In this document: piece after piece, positions 40,730 through 48,444 of the stretch
Layout of the letters: each line of letters opens with the position of its first letter
Numbering within the stretch: position 1 is the first letter of the stretch
Origin: DATBDE01 sp036270095
GTDB taxonomy: Bacteria; Actinomycetota; Thermoleophilia; Solirubrobacterales; Solirubrobacteraceae
Reading direction: 5' to 3'
Assembly (NCBI GenBank): GCA_036270095.1
Contig: DATBDE010000040.1
Span: 1-48,996, forward strand
DNA length: 48,996 nucleotides
Program-made: the position numbers and the translations under genes
The notes under the pieces: generated by a model
What the model was told of the DNA's origin: nothing
What the model saw: only the letters and a program-made list of their open reading frames with translations
Databases searched by the model: none

Positions 40730-41406
40730 TACCGCCCGCGGACGCGTGTGGAGAAGAGCACCCACACGGCCTTGAACCCGTCGCGCCAGGTGATGTTCTT
40801 GCCCTCCTCGTAGGTGCGGCCGTAGTACGAGATGGGCAGCTCGTAGACGCGGAGGTTGCGCAGGCAGACCTTCGCCGTGATCTCGGGCTCGATCGCGAAG
40901 TCGCTCTGGCGCAGGTCGAGGGAGCGCAGGACCGCGGACCGGAAGGCCTTGTAGCCGGTCTCCATGTCCGAGATCGTCGTGTTGTAGAGGACGCCGGTCA
41001 GCAGCGAGAGGAAGCGGTTGCCGACCAGGTGCCAGAACATGTACGCGCGCTGGGCCTCGCCGCCGCGTAGGCGCGAGCCGTAGACGACGTCGGCGGCGCC
41101 GCGCGCGATCGGCTCGATGAGCCGCGGCACCTCGGCCGGGTCGTACTCCATGTCGGCGTCCTGGATGACCGCGATCTCGCCGTCGATGTGCTCGATGGCG
41201 TGGCGGATGGCCGCGCCCTTGCCCTGGTTGTGCTGGCGCAGAAGGAGCACGCCGTCGCGGGCCTCGACCAGGGCGGCGGTGTCGTCGGTCGAGCCGTCGT
41301 CGATCACGATCACCTGCTTGTCGAGGGGCAGCGCGGCGACGCGGTCGAGCACTTCGCCGATGGTCCTGGACTCGTTGTAGGCCGGGATGAGGAAGGAAAC
41401 GCGCAT
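40729..41406 (-). CDS. Family 2 glycosyltransferase, dolichyl/polyprenyl-phosphate-mannose synthase-like
   Basis: 225 residues. FLIPAYNESRTIGEVLDRVAAL, VIVIDDGSTDDTAALVEA, NQGKGAAIRHAIEHIDGEIAVIQDADMEYDPAEV (D83-x-D85), GSRLRGG, TTISDMETGYKAFRSAVL and FAIEPEITAKV are the canonical DPMS/GtrB set. There are no C-terminal membrane helices, so it is the short, soluble type. It would load a sugar onto polyprenyl phosphate at the inner face, giving the donor for GT-C enzymes; three such candidates are nearby (38686, 41451, 44856-48444), which supports this role. Confidence 0.92.
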   Translation of the reverse strand: MRVSFLIPAYNESRTIGEVLDRVAALPLDKQVIVIDDGSTDDTAALVEARDGVLLLRQHNQGKGAAIRHAIEHIDGEIAVIQDADMEYDPAEVPRLIEPIARGAADVVYGSRLRGGEAQRAYMFWHLVGNRFLSLLTGVLYNTTISDMETGYKAFRSAVLRSLDLRQSDFAIEPEITAKVCLRNLRVYELPISYYGRTYEEGKNITWRDGFKAVWVLFSTRVRGR

Positions 41407-41450
41407 GCTGGCGGCGGGGAAGGTTAGCCAGCGATCTACCCTGGCCCGCC

Positions 41451-43028
41451 ATGTCGACGCACCCGTCGCTCAAGCGCGCCCTGCGCGCCCCCGAGGCCTG
41501 GTTGGTACTGGCTGCGCTGGTGCAGGTCGGCATCTCGATCTGGTGGATCGCGACCGACAGCCACACGCCCGACGCCGAGAGCGCGCGCCAGATCGGGTTC
41601 GCGTTCGCGTACACGGACAAGATCAGCGCGGGCGACCTGCTGGCCTCGTTCCACGGCACCCACAGCGCCGTACAGGACCTCTACCCGCCGATCCACGGGA
41701 CCCTGGCCGCGGTGTGGGCGCTGGTGTTCGGCAAGAGCATCAGCGGCGCGCTGGTCGTGCAGCTGCTCGTGTACTTCCCGCTCATCGTCGTCGGCTCCTA
41801 TGGCGCGGGCCGGGCGCTGTACGGCCGCACCGGCGGCGTGCTGGTGGCGGTCTTCGTGCTCGCTGTGCCCGTCCTCGGGCCGATCTTCCACATCTACCTG
41901 GTCGACACGGCGACGCTGGCCTTCGCGGCGCCGGCCGTCTGGCTGCTGCTTGCGTCGCGCCGCTTCGAGCGCCGCTGGTGGGCGCTTGCCGCCGGGGTGG
42001 TGGTCGGCCTGGGCATGCTCACGAAGACGAACTTCGCCTTCGTGTGGCCGGGGCTCGTCGCAGTCATGCTCATCCGCGGCGGCTGGCGGCAATGGCGCCA
42101 CCTCCTGCTCTTCGCCGCCGCGCTGGCCGTGGTGGCGCTGCCCTGGTACCTGTCCCACACCGGCGACCTGCGTTCCCAGCTGGAGTTCTACGGAGCCAGC
42201 TCGGTGTCCACCTACACGCCGGACCTGGGGAGCCTCAAGCAGTACAGCCTGCGCCACCTCAGCTACTACCCGCGGGCGCTCATGGAGGTCGACGTCTACC
42301 TCCCGCTGCTGCTGCTCTTCGCGGTGGGAACGCTGTATTCGATCGGGCGGTTCGTGCTGGGCCGGGGCCGCGACGACTACACGCCGGAGCTCCTCGGCGG
42401 GCTGCTGGTCTTCTGGTTCGGCCTGCTCAACGTCGACCAGGCCGACTGGCGCTTTGCCCTGGCAGGCCTGGTCTACATCGCGCTGCTCAGCGTGGGCTGG
42501 CTGGTGGCGCTGCCCCGGCCGGCGCTGATCGCGGGGGCGTCAGTGCTGGGCGTGCTGTTCCTGGTCAACACCGTCACGACGAACTTCGGGCTGGGCAAGA
42601 AGGTCTCGGTGGCGGTGCACGGCGTCTCGGCCACCGTGGTGTCGGGGCAGGGGATCGTGGTCAACAAGCCCCACGGCATCTCACGGCTGCAGGACGGTCT
42701 GCTCGGCCTGCAGAAGCAGGGGTTCAAGCGCTACTACGTCTTCGGCCCCAGCGAGTCCCCACCCGACTTTGAGCTCGCCGGCGTGGGCACCATGGCCAAC
42801 ATCGCCGGCATGACCTTCATCGACCAGCCCCGGCTCCCCGCCGACACCGTCGCGATCCTGTCCCGGGGCGTGCGCCCGGGCGACCCGCCCCCATGCTCGT
42901 GGCTCACCGACCGCAAGCTCGGCAGCGGCGGGATCTACTTCGTACGTGGGCCGGTGACGACGAAGCAGCTGCAGGACGTCACGTTCGGAGCGCCCCTCTC
43001 GAGCGTGCACGTCGTCTGTCCGCGCTGA
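41451..43028 (+). CDS. PMT/ArnT-like GT-C membrane glycosyltransferase
   Basis: 525 residues. Soluble N-terminal residues, a helix (WLVLAALVQVGISIWWI), then a loop with DSHTPDAESARQIGFAFAY and HSAVQDLYPPIHGTLAAVW, the DA/DLYPP acidic pattern seen in PMT_2 (GT39/83-like) enzymes. About eleven membrane helices follow, and the C-terminal 130 residues are soluble (VVVNKPHGISRLQDGLLGLQKQGFKRYYVFGPSE, VRPGDPPPCSWL). It probably transfers a sugar from polyprenyl phosphate outside the membrane. The gene is divergent from the DPMS-like GT2, and its 3' end overlaps the convergent GT4 by 50 bp. Confidence 0.78.
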   Translation: MSTHPSLKRALRAPEAWLVLAALVQVGISIWWIATDSHTPDAESARQIGFAFAYTDKISAGDLLASFHGTHSAVQDLYPPIHGTLAAVWALVFGKSISGALVVQLLVYFPLIVVGSYGAGRALYGRTGGVLVAVFVLAVPVLGPIFHIYLVDTATLAFAAPAVWLLLASRRFERRWWALAAGVVVGLGMLTKTNFAFVWPGLVAVMLIRGGWRQWRHLLLFAAALAVVALPWYLSHTGDLRSQLEFYGASSVSTYTPDLGSLKQYSLRHLSYYPRALMEVDVYLPLLLLFAVGTLYSIGRFVLGRGRDDYTPELLGGLLVFWFGLLNVDQADWRFALAGLVYIALLSVGWLVALPRPALIAGASVLGVLFLVNTVTTNFGLGKKVSVAVHGVSATVVSGQGIVVNKPHGISRLQDGLLGLQKQGFKRYYVFGPSESPPDFELAGVGTMANIAGMTFIDQPRLPADTVAILSRGVRPGDPPPCSWLTDRKLGSGGIYFVRGPVTTKQLQDVTFGAPLSSVHVVCPR

Positions 43029-44163
43029 CGTACTCGGCCGAGACGCGGTCCAGCGACGCCGCCATCGAAAGCCGCTGCGCGTTGCGCGCGAACCAGTCGG
43101 CGGTGCTCATGCGCAGGGCGGCGCCGCCCTCGTGGACGCGGACCATGGCGTCGGCGAGGTCGTCGGGGGCGGCGGACGCCGCCACCACGCCGTTGACGCC
43201 CTCGTCGACCAGCTCGGTGGCCGCGTTGTCGGGGTCGGCCACCACGACGCTCGGAGTGCCGCGGGCCGCGGCCTCCACGACGACCATCCCGTAGCCCTCG
43301 CGGCGCGAGGGCAGGACCATCATCTCGCCCTCGGCCAAGGCGCTGTCCACGCGCTCGGCGGCCACGAAGCCGGGCACGTCGACCGCGTCGCCGAGACCGG
43401 CGGCGGCCACCGCGTCCTGCACGGCCGGGCGCTCGGGGCCGTCGCCGAGGATGTCGGCCCGCAGGCCGGGCAGCCGCTCGCGCGCCCGGGCCAGCGCGGG
43501 CACGAGCGCCGGCACGCGCTTCTCGGGGATGTGGCGCCCGGCGAACACGGCCAGGGGCACGCGGGGCTCGGGGCCGGGGCGGGGCTCGAGCGGCCCGGCG
43601 TACTCGCCCTCGAGCACGGTGACGTCGCCGCGCAGGCCCTCGGCCCGCAGGCGGGCGGCGTGCAGGCGCGAGAAGCAGAAGGCGCGCTGGCGGGTGCGGG
43701 CGCACAGGCGCTGCACGAGCCAGCCCACGTCGCCGGCCCGGCCCAGGTACTCGCGCCAGTAGTCGCGCGTCCACACCTCGTGCCAGTCGACCACGAGGCC
43801 GAAGCGGCGCACCGGGCGCACCGCCGCGGCGGCCAGCAGCGAGAAATACGGGAACGACGCCGTGTGGACCACGTCGTAGTCGCCGCCGTGCCGGGCGAAG
43901 TGGCCCAGGCAGCCGGCGCCGAAGACCAGCGCCTGGTCGATGCGGCGGCGCCCGTCGTCGGTGTAGAGGCTGATGCGGGGCTCGAGCGCGACCACGCGCA
44001 CCCCGGGCACGTCGACCTTTGTGCCCCGGTCCCACTGGCGGCGGGTCAGGAACGTGACCTCGTGGCCCTCGGCGGCCAGGCGCTCGGCGAGGTTCCGGTA
44101 CCACCGCTCGGCGCCGCCGACGGTGTAGGGGAACAAGCAGTCGTAGACGAGGCAGATGCGCAC
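42979..44163 (-). CDS. GT4-family glycosyltransferase
   Basis: 394 residues from the GTG at 44163, chosen because RICLVYDCLFPYTVGGAERWYRNLAERLA is the expected first strand-helix unit; a GTG at 44181 would add 6 residues. YDVVHTASFPYFSLLAA, LVVDWHEVWTRDYWREY, LAVFAGRHIPEKRVPALVPAL, ADILGDGPERPAV and SRREGYGMVVVEAAARG (intact E-x7-E) define it. It resembles WbnE/PimB-like mannosyl or glucosyl transferases. Its last 50 bp overlap the end of the convergent GT-C gene, one of the longest gene overlaps here, so the C-terminal tail (VSADRRRARSRGALRT) may be a read-on extension. Confidence 0.87.
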   Translation of the reverse strand: MRICLVYDCLFPYTVGGAERWYRNLAERLAAEGHEVTFLTRRQWDRGTKVDVPGVRVVALEPRISLYTDDGRRRIDQALVFGAGCLGHFARHGGDYDVVHTASFPYFSLLAAAAVRPVRRFGLVVDWHEVWTRDYWREYLGRAGDVGWLVQRLCARTRQRAFCFSRLHAARLRAEGLRGDVTVLEGEYAGPLEPRPGPEPRVPLAVFAGRHIPEKRVPALVPALARARERLPGLRADILGDGPERPAVQDAVAAAGLGDAVDVPGFVAAERVDSALAEGEMMVLPSRREGYGMVVVEAAARGTPSVVVADPDNAATELVDEGVNGVVAASAAPDDLADAMVRVHEGGAALRMSTADWFARNAQRLSMAASLDRVSAEYVSADRRRARSRGALRT

Positions 44164-44209
44164 GGGAAGCGGCAGGCTGACACACCGCCCGTCGCTAGCC
44201 TCCCCGGCC

Positions 44210-44854
44210 GTGCCGCTGCGCGTGGTCCTCATCGGCGGTGTCGCCCTCATCCTCGCCGGGCTGGTCTACGTGCTCTCGCAGTCCGGCTACGAGCAGACGG
44301 GATCCGACTCCGTCAAGCCCGAGACCTTCGCCGTCGTCCTCCCCGCCGGGGGCACGGTGTGCCAGGGCCCGGACGTCGTCGCGGCCAAGACCGGCCGCGT
44401 GAACATGCTCATCGGTTCCTACGGGAAGCCGGGACCGCCGCTGCGGCTCGTCCTGCGCCAGTCCCGCGTCGGCGTGGTCGCCGCCGGCGGCCTGGCCCCG
44501 GGGTGGAAGGAGGGCGCGGTCAGCATCCCCCTCGCCAAACCGCTGAAGACCATCGCCGCGCCGCAGCTCTGCCTCAGCAACCGCGGTGCCTCTCGGGTCG
44601 CGCTCGGGGGCGTGCACGCCAGCACGCCGGGCAGCCCCACGCGCCTGAACGGCAAGGTGGTCCCCGAGCGCCTGAGCCTCATCTACACCGAGAAGGACAA
44701 GCGCTCGGGCTGGTCGCGCCTGGGCGACCTGGCGTCGCGCGTGGGCGACGCGCACGGCGTCGGCGGCTGGGTGTTCTGGGCCGCGATCGTGCTCAGCGCG
44801 CTGGCCGCCGTCGGCACGGTTGTGGTGCTCGCGCGCACGCCGAGGGAGTCGTGA
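44210..44854 (+). CDS. Membrane-anchored exported domain, homologous to N-terminus of the fused DUF2142 protein
   Basis: 214 residues from a GTG. N-terminal helix (VVLIGGVALILAGLVYVLS), a beta-rich exported domain with two Cys (GGTVCQGPDVVA, APQLCLSNRG), then a loop and C-terminal helix (GGWVFWAAIVLSALAAVGTVVVL). The protein at 46378 begins with the same layout: LTGGLLLIALG, GGGQVCTGAPQHVPAGTGQV, SVVCVRNGG, KVKLNGKPVD (here RLNGKVVPE). Here the domain is a separate polypeptide, one base before the next start, so it probably pairs with that protein. Function unknown; perhaps acceptor binding. Confidence 0.78.
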   Translation: MPLRVVLIGGVALILAGLVYVLSQSGYEQTGSDSVKPETFAVVLPAGGTVCQGPDVVAAKTGRVNMLIGSYGKPGPPLRLVLRQSRVGVVAAGGLAPGWKEGAVSIPLAKPLKTIAAPQLCLSNRGASRVALGGVHASTPGSPTRLNGKVVPERLSLIYTEKDKRSGWSRLGDLASRVGDAHGVGGWVFWAAIVLSALAAVGTVVVLARTPRES

Positions 44855-44855
44855 G

Positions 44856-46370
44856 GTGACGACGACCGTGCGCGACTCCTCGGCCGCCGCGGCGCCCCCG
44901 GCCCCGCGCGGGCCGCGCGGCATCCCGCGCGTGGCCTGGCTGTGCGCGCTCATCGCCGCCGTCAACGCGCTGGCCTGGTCGTTCTTCATCCCGCCGTTCC
45001 ACGTCCCCGACGAGACCGCGCACTTCGCCTACATCCAGTACCTGGGCGAGAAGGGCACGGCCCCCAAGCACCCCTTCGCGGGCTTCTCGCGCGACGAGAA
45101 CCAGACCCTGGGCGCGCTCGGCTTCTACACGACGATCGGCAACCGCAACGCGCGCGTGGCCACCGGGCCGCTTATGCGCCAACAGCTGGCCAAGGTCGAG
45201 CGGGCGCACTACTCGCGGGTGAGCCGCAGCGACGCCGGCAGCGCGACCAACAACCCGCCGCTGTACTACGCCGTTGGAGCGGTGATCTACGACATCGCGC
45301 CCACCGGCGACGCGGTGCTCGACCGCTTGCCGTGGCTGCGCGCGCTCTCGGCCCTGCTCGCGGCGGCCACGGTCCTGTGCACCTTCCTGTTCATCCGCGA
45401 GCTGTTGCCGGGGTCGCGCTGGGCGTGGCCGCTCGGCGCCCTGGCGGCGGCGTTCCAGCCGGTGTTCGGGTTCATCGCCGGCGGGGTGCAGGTCGACAAC
45501 GCGCTCGACCTGTGCACGGCCGGGCTCATGCTGGCGATCGCGATCACGCTGCGGCGCGGCCTGACGTGGAAGCGCGGGGCGGCCGTCGGCCTGGTGCTCG
45601 CGGCGGGGCTGCTGGTCAAGACGACGATGATCGCCTTCGCGCCCGCGGCGGCGGTGGCGATCCTGCTGGCCGCGTGGCGGGCGCGGGAGGACCGGCGCGC
45701 GGTGCTCTCGGGTGTGGGCGCGGCCGCGGTCGCGCTGGGTGTGCCGGTGCTGATCTTCGTCGGGCTCTCGAAGGGCGTGTGGCACCGGCCGATCGCCGGC
45801 GCGGCCGACGCCATCGCCGCGACGCGCACGGCGGCCACACCGAACCTGCGCGAGCAGCTCGTCTACTCGTGGCAGTCGTTCCTGCCACGGCTGGGCTTCA
45901 TGAAGAACGAGTTCCCGACCATGAGCTACCCCGGCTGGGACCTCTACTGGCGCGGGCTGGTCGGGCGCTTCGGCTGGCTGGACTACGACTTCCCGCTCTG
46001 GGTGTCGTGGGTGTGCCTGGGGCTCGGCGCGACCGTCGTGGCCGCGGCGGTGAGCGGGCTCGTCCGGCTGCGCGGGCTCATGCGCGGGCGCTGGGCAGAG
46101 TTCGGCGTCTACGTGCTCGCCGTGCTCGGCCTGCTAGCCACGATCACCGTGGCCGGCTACCGCGCGCGCCTGCAGAGCCCGATCGGGCAGATCTTCGAGC
46201 AGGCGCGCTACCTGCTCCCGCTCCTCCCGATCTACGGCGCGCTCGTCGCCGTGGGGGCGCGCGCGCTCGGGCGGCGCTGGGGGGCCGCGCTGGGCGGGCT
46301 CGTCGTGATGGCGTCGCTGGCGCTGACGATCTTCGGCCAGGTGCTTACGGTCAGCCGGTACTACGGCTGA
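44856..46370 (+). CDS. DUF2142 membrane protein (predicted GT-C glycosyltransferase)
   Basis: 504 residues from a GTG with GAGGGAG 7 nt upstream, overlapping the tail of the preceding gene. About eleven membrane helices. PFHVPDETAHFAYIQYLGEKG carries the DE acidic pair, followed by NNPPLYYAVGAVIYD, PVFGFIAGGVQVDNALDLCTAGL and GLLVKTTMIAFAPAA, all DUF2142 marks. DUF2142 proteins are thought to use polyprenyl-phosphate sugars. About 25 residues (TTTVRDSSAAAAPPAPRGPR) precede the first helix and are not in the fused paralogue, showing that this is a genuine separate start, not a frameshift error. Confidence 0.85.
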   Translation: MTTTVRDSSAAAAPPAPRGPRGIPRVAWLCALIAAVNALAWSFFIPPFHVPDETAHFAYIQYLGEKGTAPKHPFAGFSRDENQTLGALGFYTTIGNRNARVATGPLMRQQLAKVERAHYSRVSRSDAGSATNNPPLYYAVGAVIYDIAPTGDAVLDRLPWLRALSALLAAATVLCTFLFIRELLPGSRWAWPLGALAAAFQPVFGFIAGGVQVDNALDLCTAGLMLAIAITLRRGLTWKRGAAVGLVLAAGLLVKTTMIAFAPAAAVAILLAAWRAREDRRAVLSGVGAAAVALGVPVLIFVGLSKGVWHRPIAGAADAIAATRTAATPNLREQLVYSWQSFLPRLGFMKNEFPTMSYPGWDLYWRGLVGRFGWLDYDFPLWVSWVCLGLGATVVAAAVSGLVRLRGLMRGRWAEFGVYVLAVLGLLATITVAGYRARLQSPIGQIFEQARYLLPLLPIYGALVAVGARALGRRWGAALGGLVVMASLALTIFGQVLTVSRYYG

Positions 46371-46377
46371 CGCCTGC

Positions 46378-48444
46378 ATGTCGCTCCGCGCGGTGCTCAC
46401 CGGTGGGCTGCTGCTGATCGCGCTCGGCGTGGCGGCGCTGCTGACGCTTGGCAACTACCCGCTCCTGGGCGGCAACCGGGTGGGGCCGGCGGGCTTCTTC
46501 ACCGTCGTCCCGCCCGGCGGCGGCCAGGTCTGCACCGGCGCCCCCCAGCACGTGCCCGCCGGCACCGGGCAGGTCGTGGTGCGCACGTCGACGTCGTCGC
46601 CGGGGCCGCTCGACGTGACGCTCGTGCGCGGGGGCAGGGTGGTGGCGCAGGGGCGGCGCACGGCGCCCTACGACAGCGGCGACACCTACGTGCGGCTGGC
46701 CACGCCGCTGCGGGGCGCGTCGCGCTCGGTGGTGTGCGTACGCAACGGCGGGCCCAAGCCGCTCGGCCTCGCCGGCACGCCGGCCAACACGTCGCCCAAG
46801 GTGAAGCTGAACGGCAAGCCCGTCGACGCGCTGATCCGGCTCGAGTACCGCGGCGCTGACCCCGTGACCTGGTGGTCGCGCATCGGCGCCGTCGCGCGGC
46901 GCTTCGCCGACGGCAAGGCGAGCTGGGTGGGGAGCTGGACGATGTGGCTGGCGCTGGGCCTGTCGCTGGTGGCGATCGTGCTCGGGGTGGTGCTCCTGTG
47001 GCGCGGTCCGCGCCGGGCGGCGCTGCTGTGCGCGCTCGTGGCGGTGCTCAACGCGGCGACCTGGTCGCTGCTCGTGCCGCCGTTCCAGGTGCCCGACGAG
47101 GAGAGCCACACCGGCTATGTCCAGTACCTGGCCGAGACCGGCAAGGTGCCCAAGCCGGGGTTCATCGGCTACTCGGCCGAGGAGAACGGGCTCCTCTCGG
47201 TGCTCGACTTCGGCGGCGTCATCGGGGTCAAGGACAACCCGCCGCCGCAAGGGCCGGCGTTCGAGGCGCGGCTGCGGGCGGTCGAGCGCTCCCACCCCAG
47301 CCGGGTGGGCGGCGGCGACCCGGCCGGCACCGTCGTCTACCCGCCCGTGTTCGCCGGGTTCGAGGCCGTGCCGTACCTGTTGTCGCCGACGGGAGACTCG
47401 CTGCTCGATCGCCTCGTCTGGATGCGCTTGCTGTGCGTGCTGTTCGCGGGCGCGACGGTCTACCTGACCTACCGGTTCCTGCGCGAGCTGCTGCCGGCGA
47501 CGCCCTGGGCCTGGACGACCGGCGCCCTCGCCCTCGCTTTCTTCCCGATGTTCGACTTCATCTCGGGAGGTGTGCAGAACGACGACGGGCTGTATGTCTG
47601 TGCCGCCGGGCTGTTCTGGGCCATGACCCGCGTCCTGCGCGAGGGCCTCACCGTGCGCCGCGGCCTCTTGGTCGGCGGGACGCTGGTGCTCGGGGTCCTC
47701 ATGAAGTACACGATGATCGGGCTGGTGCCCGCGGCGGTGGCGACGATCGTGGTCGCCCTGTGGCGCGACCGCCGTGCCGGCCGGCCGCTCCCCTGGGCCG
47801 GGGTGGGGGCTTCGGCGGCGATGGTGGCGATTCCGCTGGCCGCCTACGCGGCCCTCTCGCACTGGGCCTGGGGCCGGCCGCTGACCGGTCCGCTGCGTGC
47901 GTCGCACCCGGCGGTGGCAAGCCCCGAGCCGGCGACGATCGCCGGCCAGCTCTCCTACGCGTGGCAGCTGTGGCTCCCGCGCCTGCCGTTCATGGACGAC
48001 AAGTTCCCGGCGATCACGCCGTTGTGGGACACCTGGTACCGCGGCGAGATCGGCCGGTTCGGGTGGTTGGACTACGGCTTCCCGGAGTGGGTGGCGATCC
48101 TGCTGCTGCCCGTGCTCGTGGCGGTGGTGGCGTTCGCCGTGCGCGAGGTGGTGCGCGTGCGCCCGCGGGTGGGCGACCTCGCGGTCTACGCCCTCGCGCT
48201 GCTGGGCGTGATGGCGCTGCTGTCGATCGTGGGCTACCACTACGAGTTGAAGTTCGAGACCTACTTCCAGTCGCCGCGGTACCTGTTCGCGCTGCTGCCG
48301 GTGGGGGCGGCGGTGGTCGCGGTGGCAGCCCGGGGGGCGGGGCGGCGCCTCGGGCCGGCCTTCGGCGCGGGGCTGGTGATGGTCGTGATCGCGCTGTCGG
48401 TGTTCGCTCAGCTGGCGACGCTCGAGCGGTACTACGGGGCTTAG
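46378..48444 (+). CDS. DUF2142 membrane protein, fused form
   Basis: 688 residues. Residues 1-210 equal the whole upstream 214-residue protein in layout (helix, Cys-containing exported domain, helix); residues 215-688 equal the 504-residue DUF2142 protein: PFQVPDEESHTGYVQYLAETGKVPK, DNPPPQGPAFEARLRAVERSH, VYPPVFAGFEAVPYLL, FDFISGGVQNDDGLYVCAAGL, MKYTMIGLVPAAVATI and YFQSPRYLFALLPVGAAV. It starts 8 bp after the upstream stop, so three genes form one unit: a two-part and a one-part version of the same machine. Likely a GT-C transferase; substrate unknown. Confidence 0.87.
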   Translation: MSLRAVLTGGLLLIALGVAALLTLGNYPLLGGNRVGPAGFFTVVPPGGGQVCTGAPQHVPAGTGQVVVRTSTSSPGPLDVTLVRGGRVVAQGRRTAPYDSGDTYVRLATPLRGASRSVVCVRNGGPKPLGLAGTPANTSPKVKLNGKPVDALIRLEYRGADPVTWWSRIGAVARRFADGKASWVGSWTMWLALGLSLVAIVLGVVLLWRGPRRAALLCALVAVLNAATWSLLVPPFQVPDEESHTGYVQYLAETGKVPKPGFIGYSAEENGLLSVLDFGGVIGVKDNPPPQGPAFEARLRAVERSHPSRVGGGDPAGTVVYPPVFAGFEAVPYLLSPTGDSLLDRLVWMRLLCVLFAGATVYLTYRFLRELLPATPWAWTTGALALAFFPMFDFISGGVQNDDGLYVCAAGLFWAMTRVLREGLTVRRGLLVGGTLVLGVLMKYTMIGLVPAAVATIVVALWRDRRAGRPLPWAGVGASAAMVAIPLAAYAALSHWAWGRPLTGPLRASHPAVASPEPATIAGQLSYAWQLWLPRLPFMDDKFPAITPLWDTWYRGEIGRFGWLDYGFPEWVAILLLPVLVAVVAFAVREVVRVRPRVGDLAVYALALLGVMALLSIVGYHYELKFETYFQSPRYLFALLPVGAAVVAVAARGAGRRLGPAFGAGLVMVVIALSVFAQLATLERYYGA

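Noticed and set aside
44852..44858. Sequencing frameshift splitting a DUF2142 fusion
   Set aside because: The downstream gene has its own ribosome-binding site and a 25-residue N-terminal extension absent from the fused paralogue, so the split looks natural.
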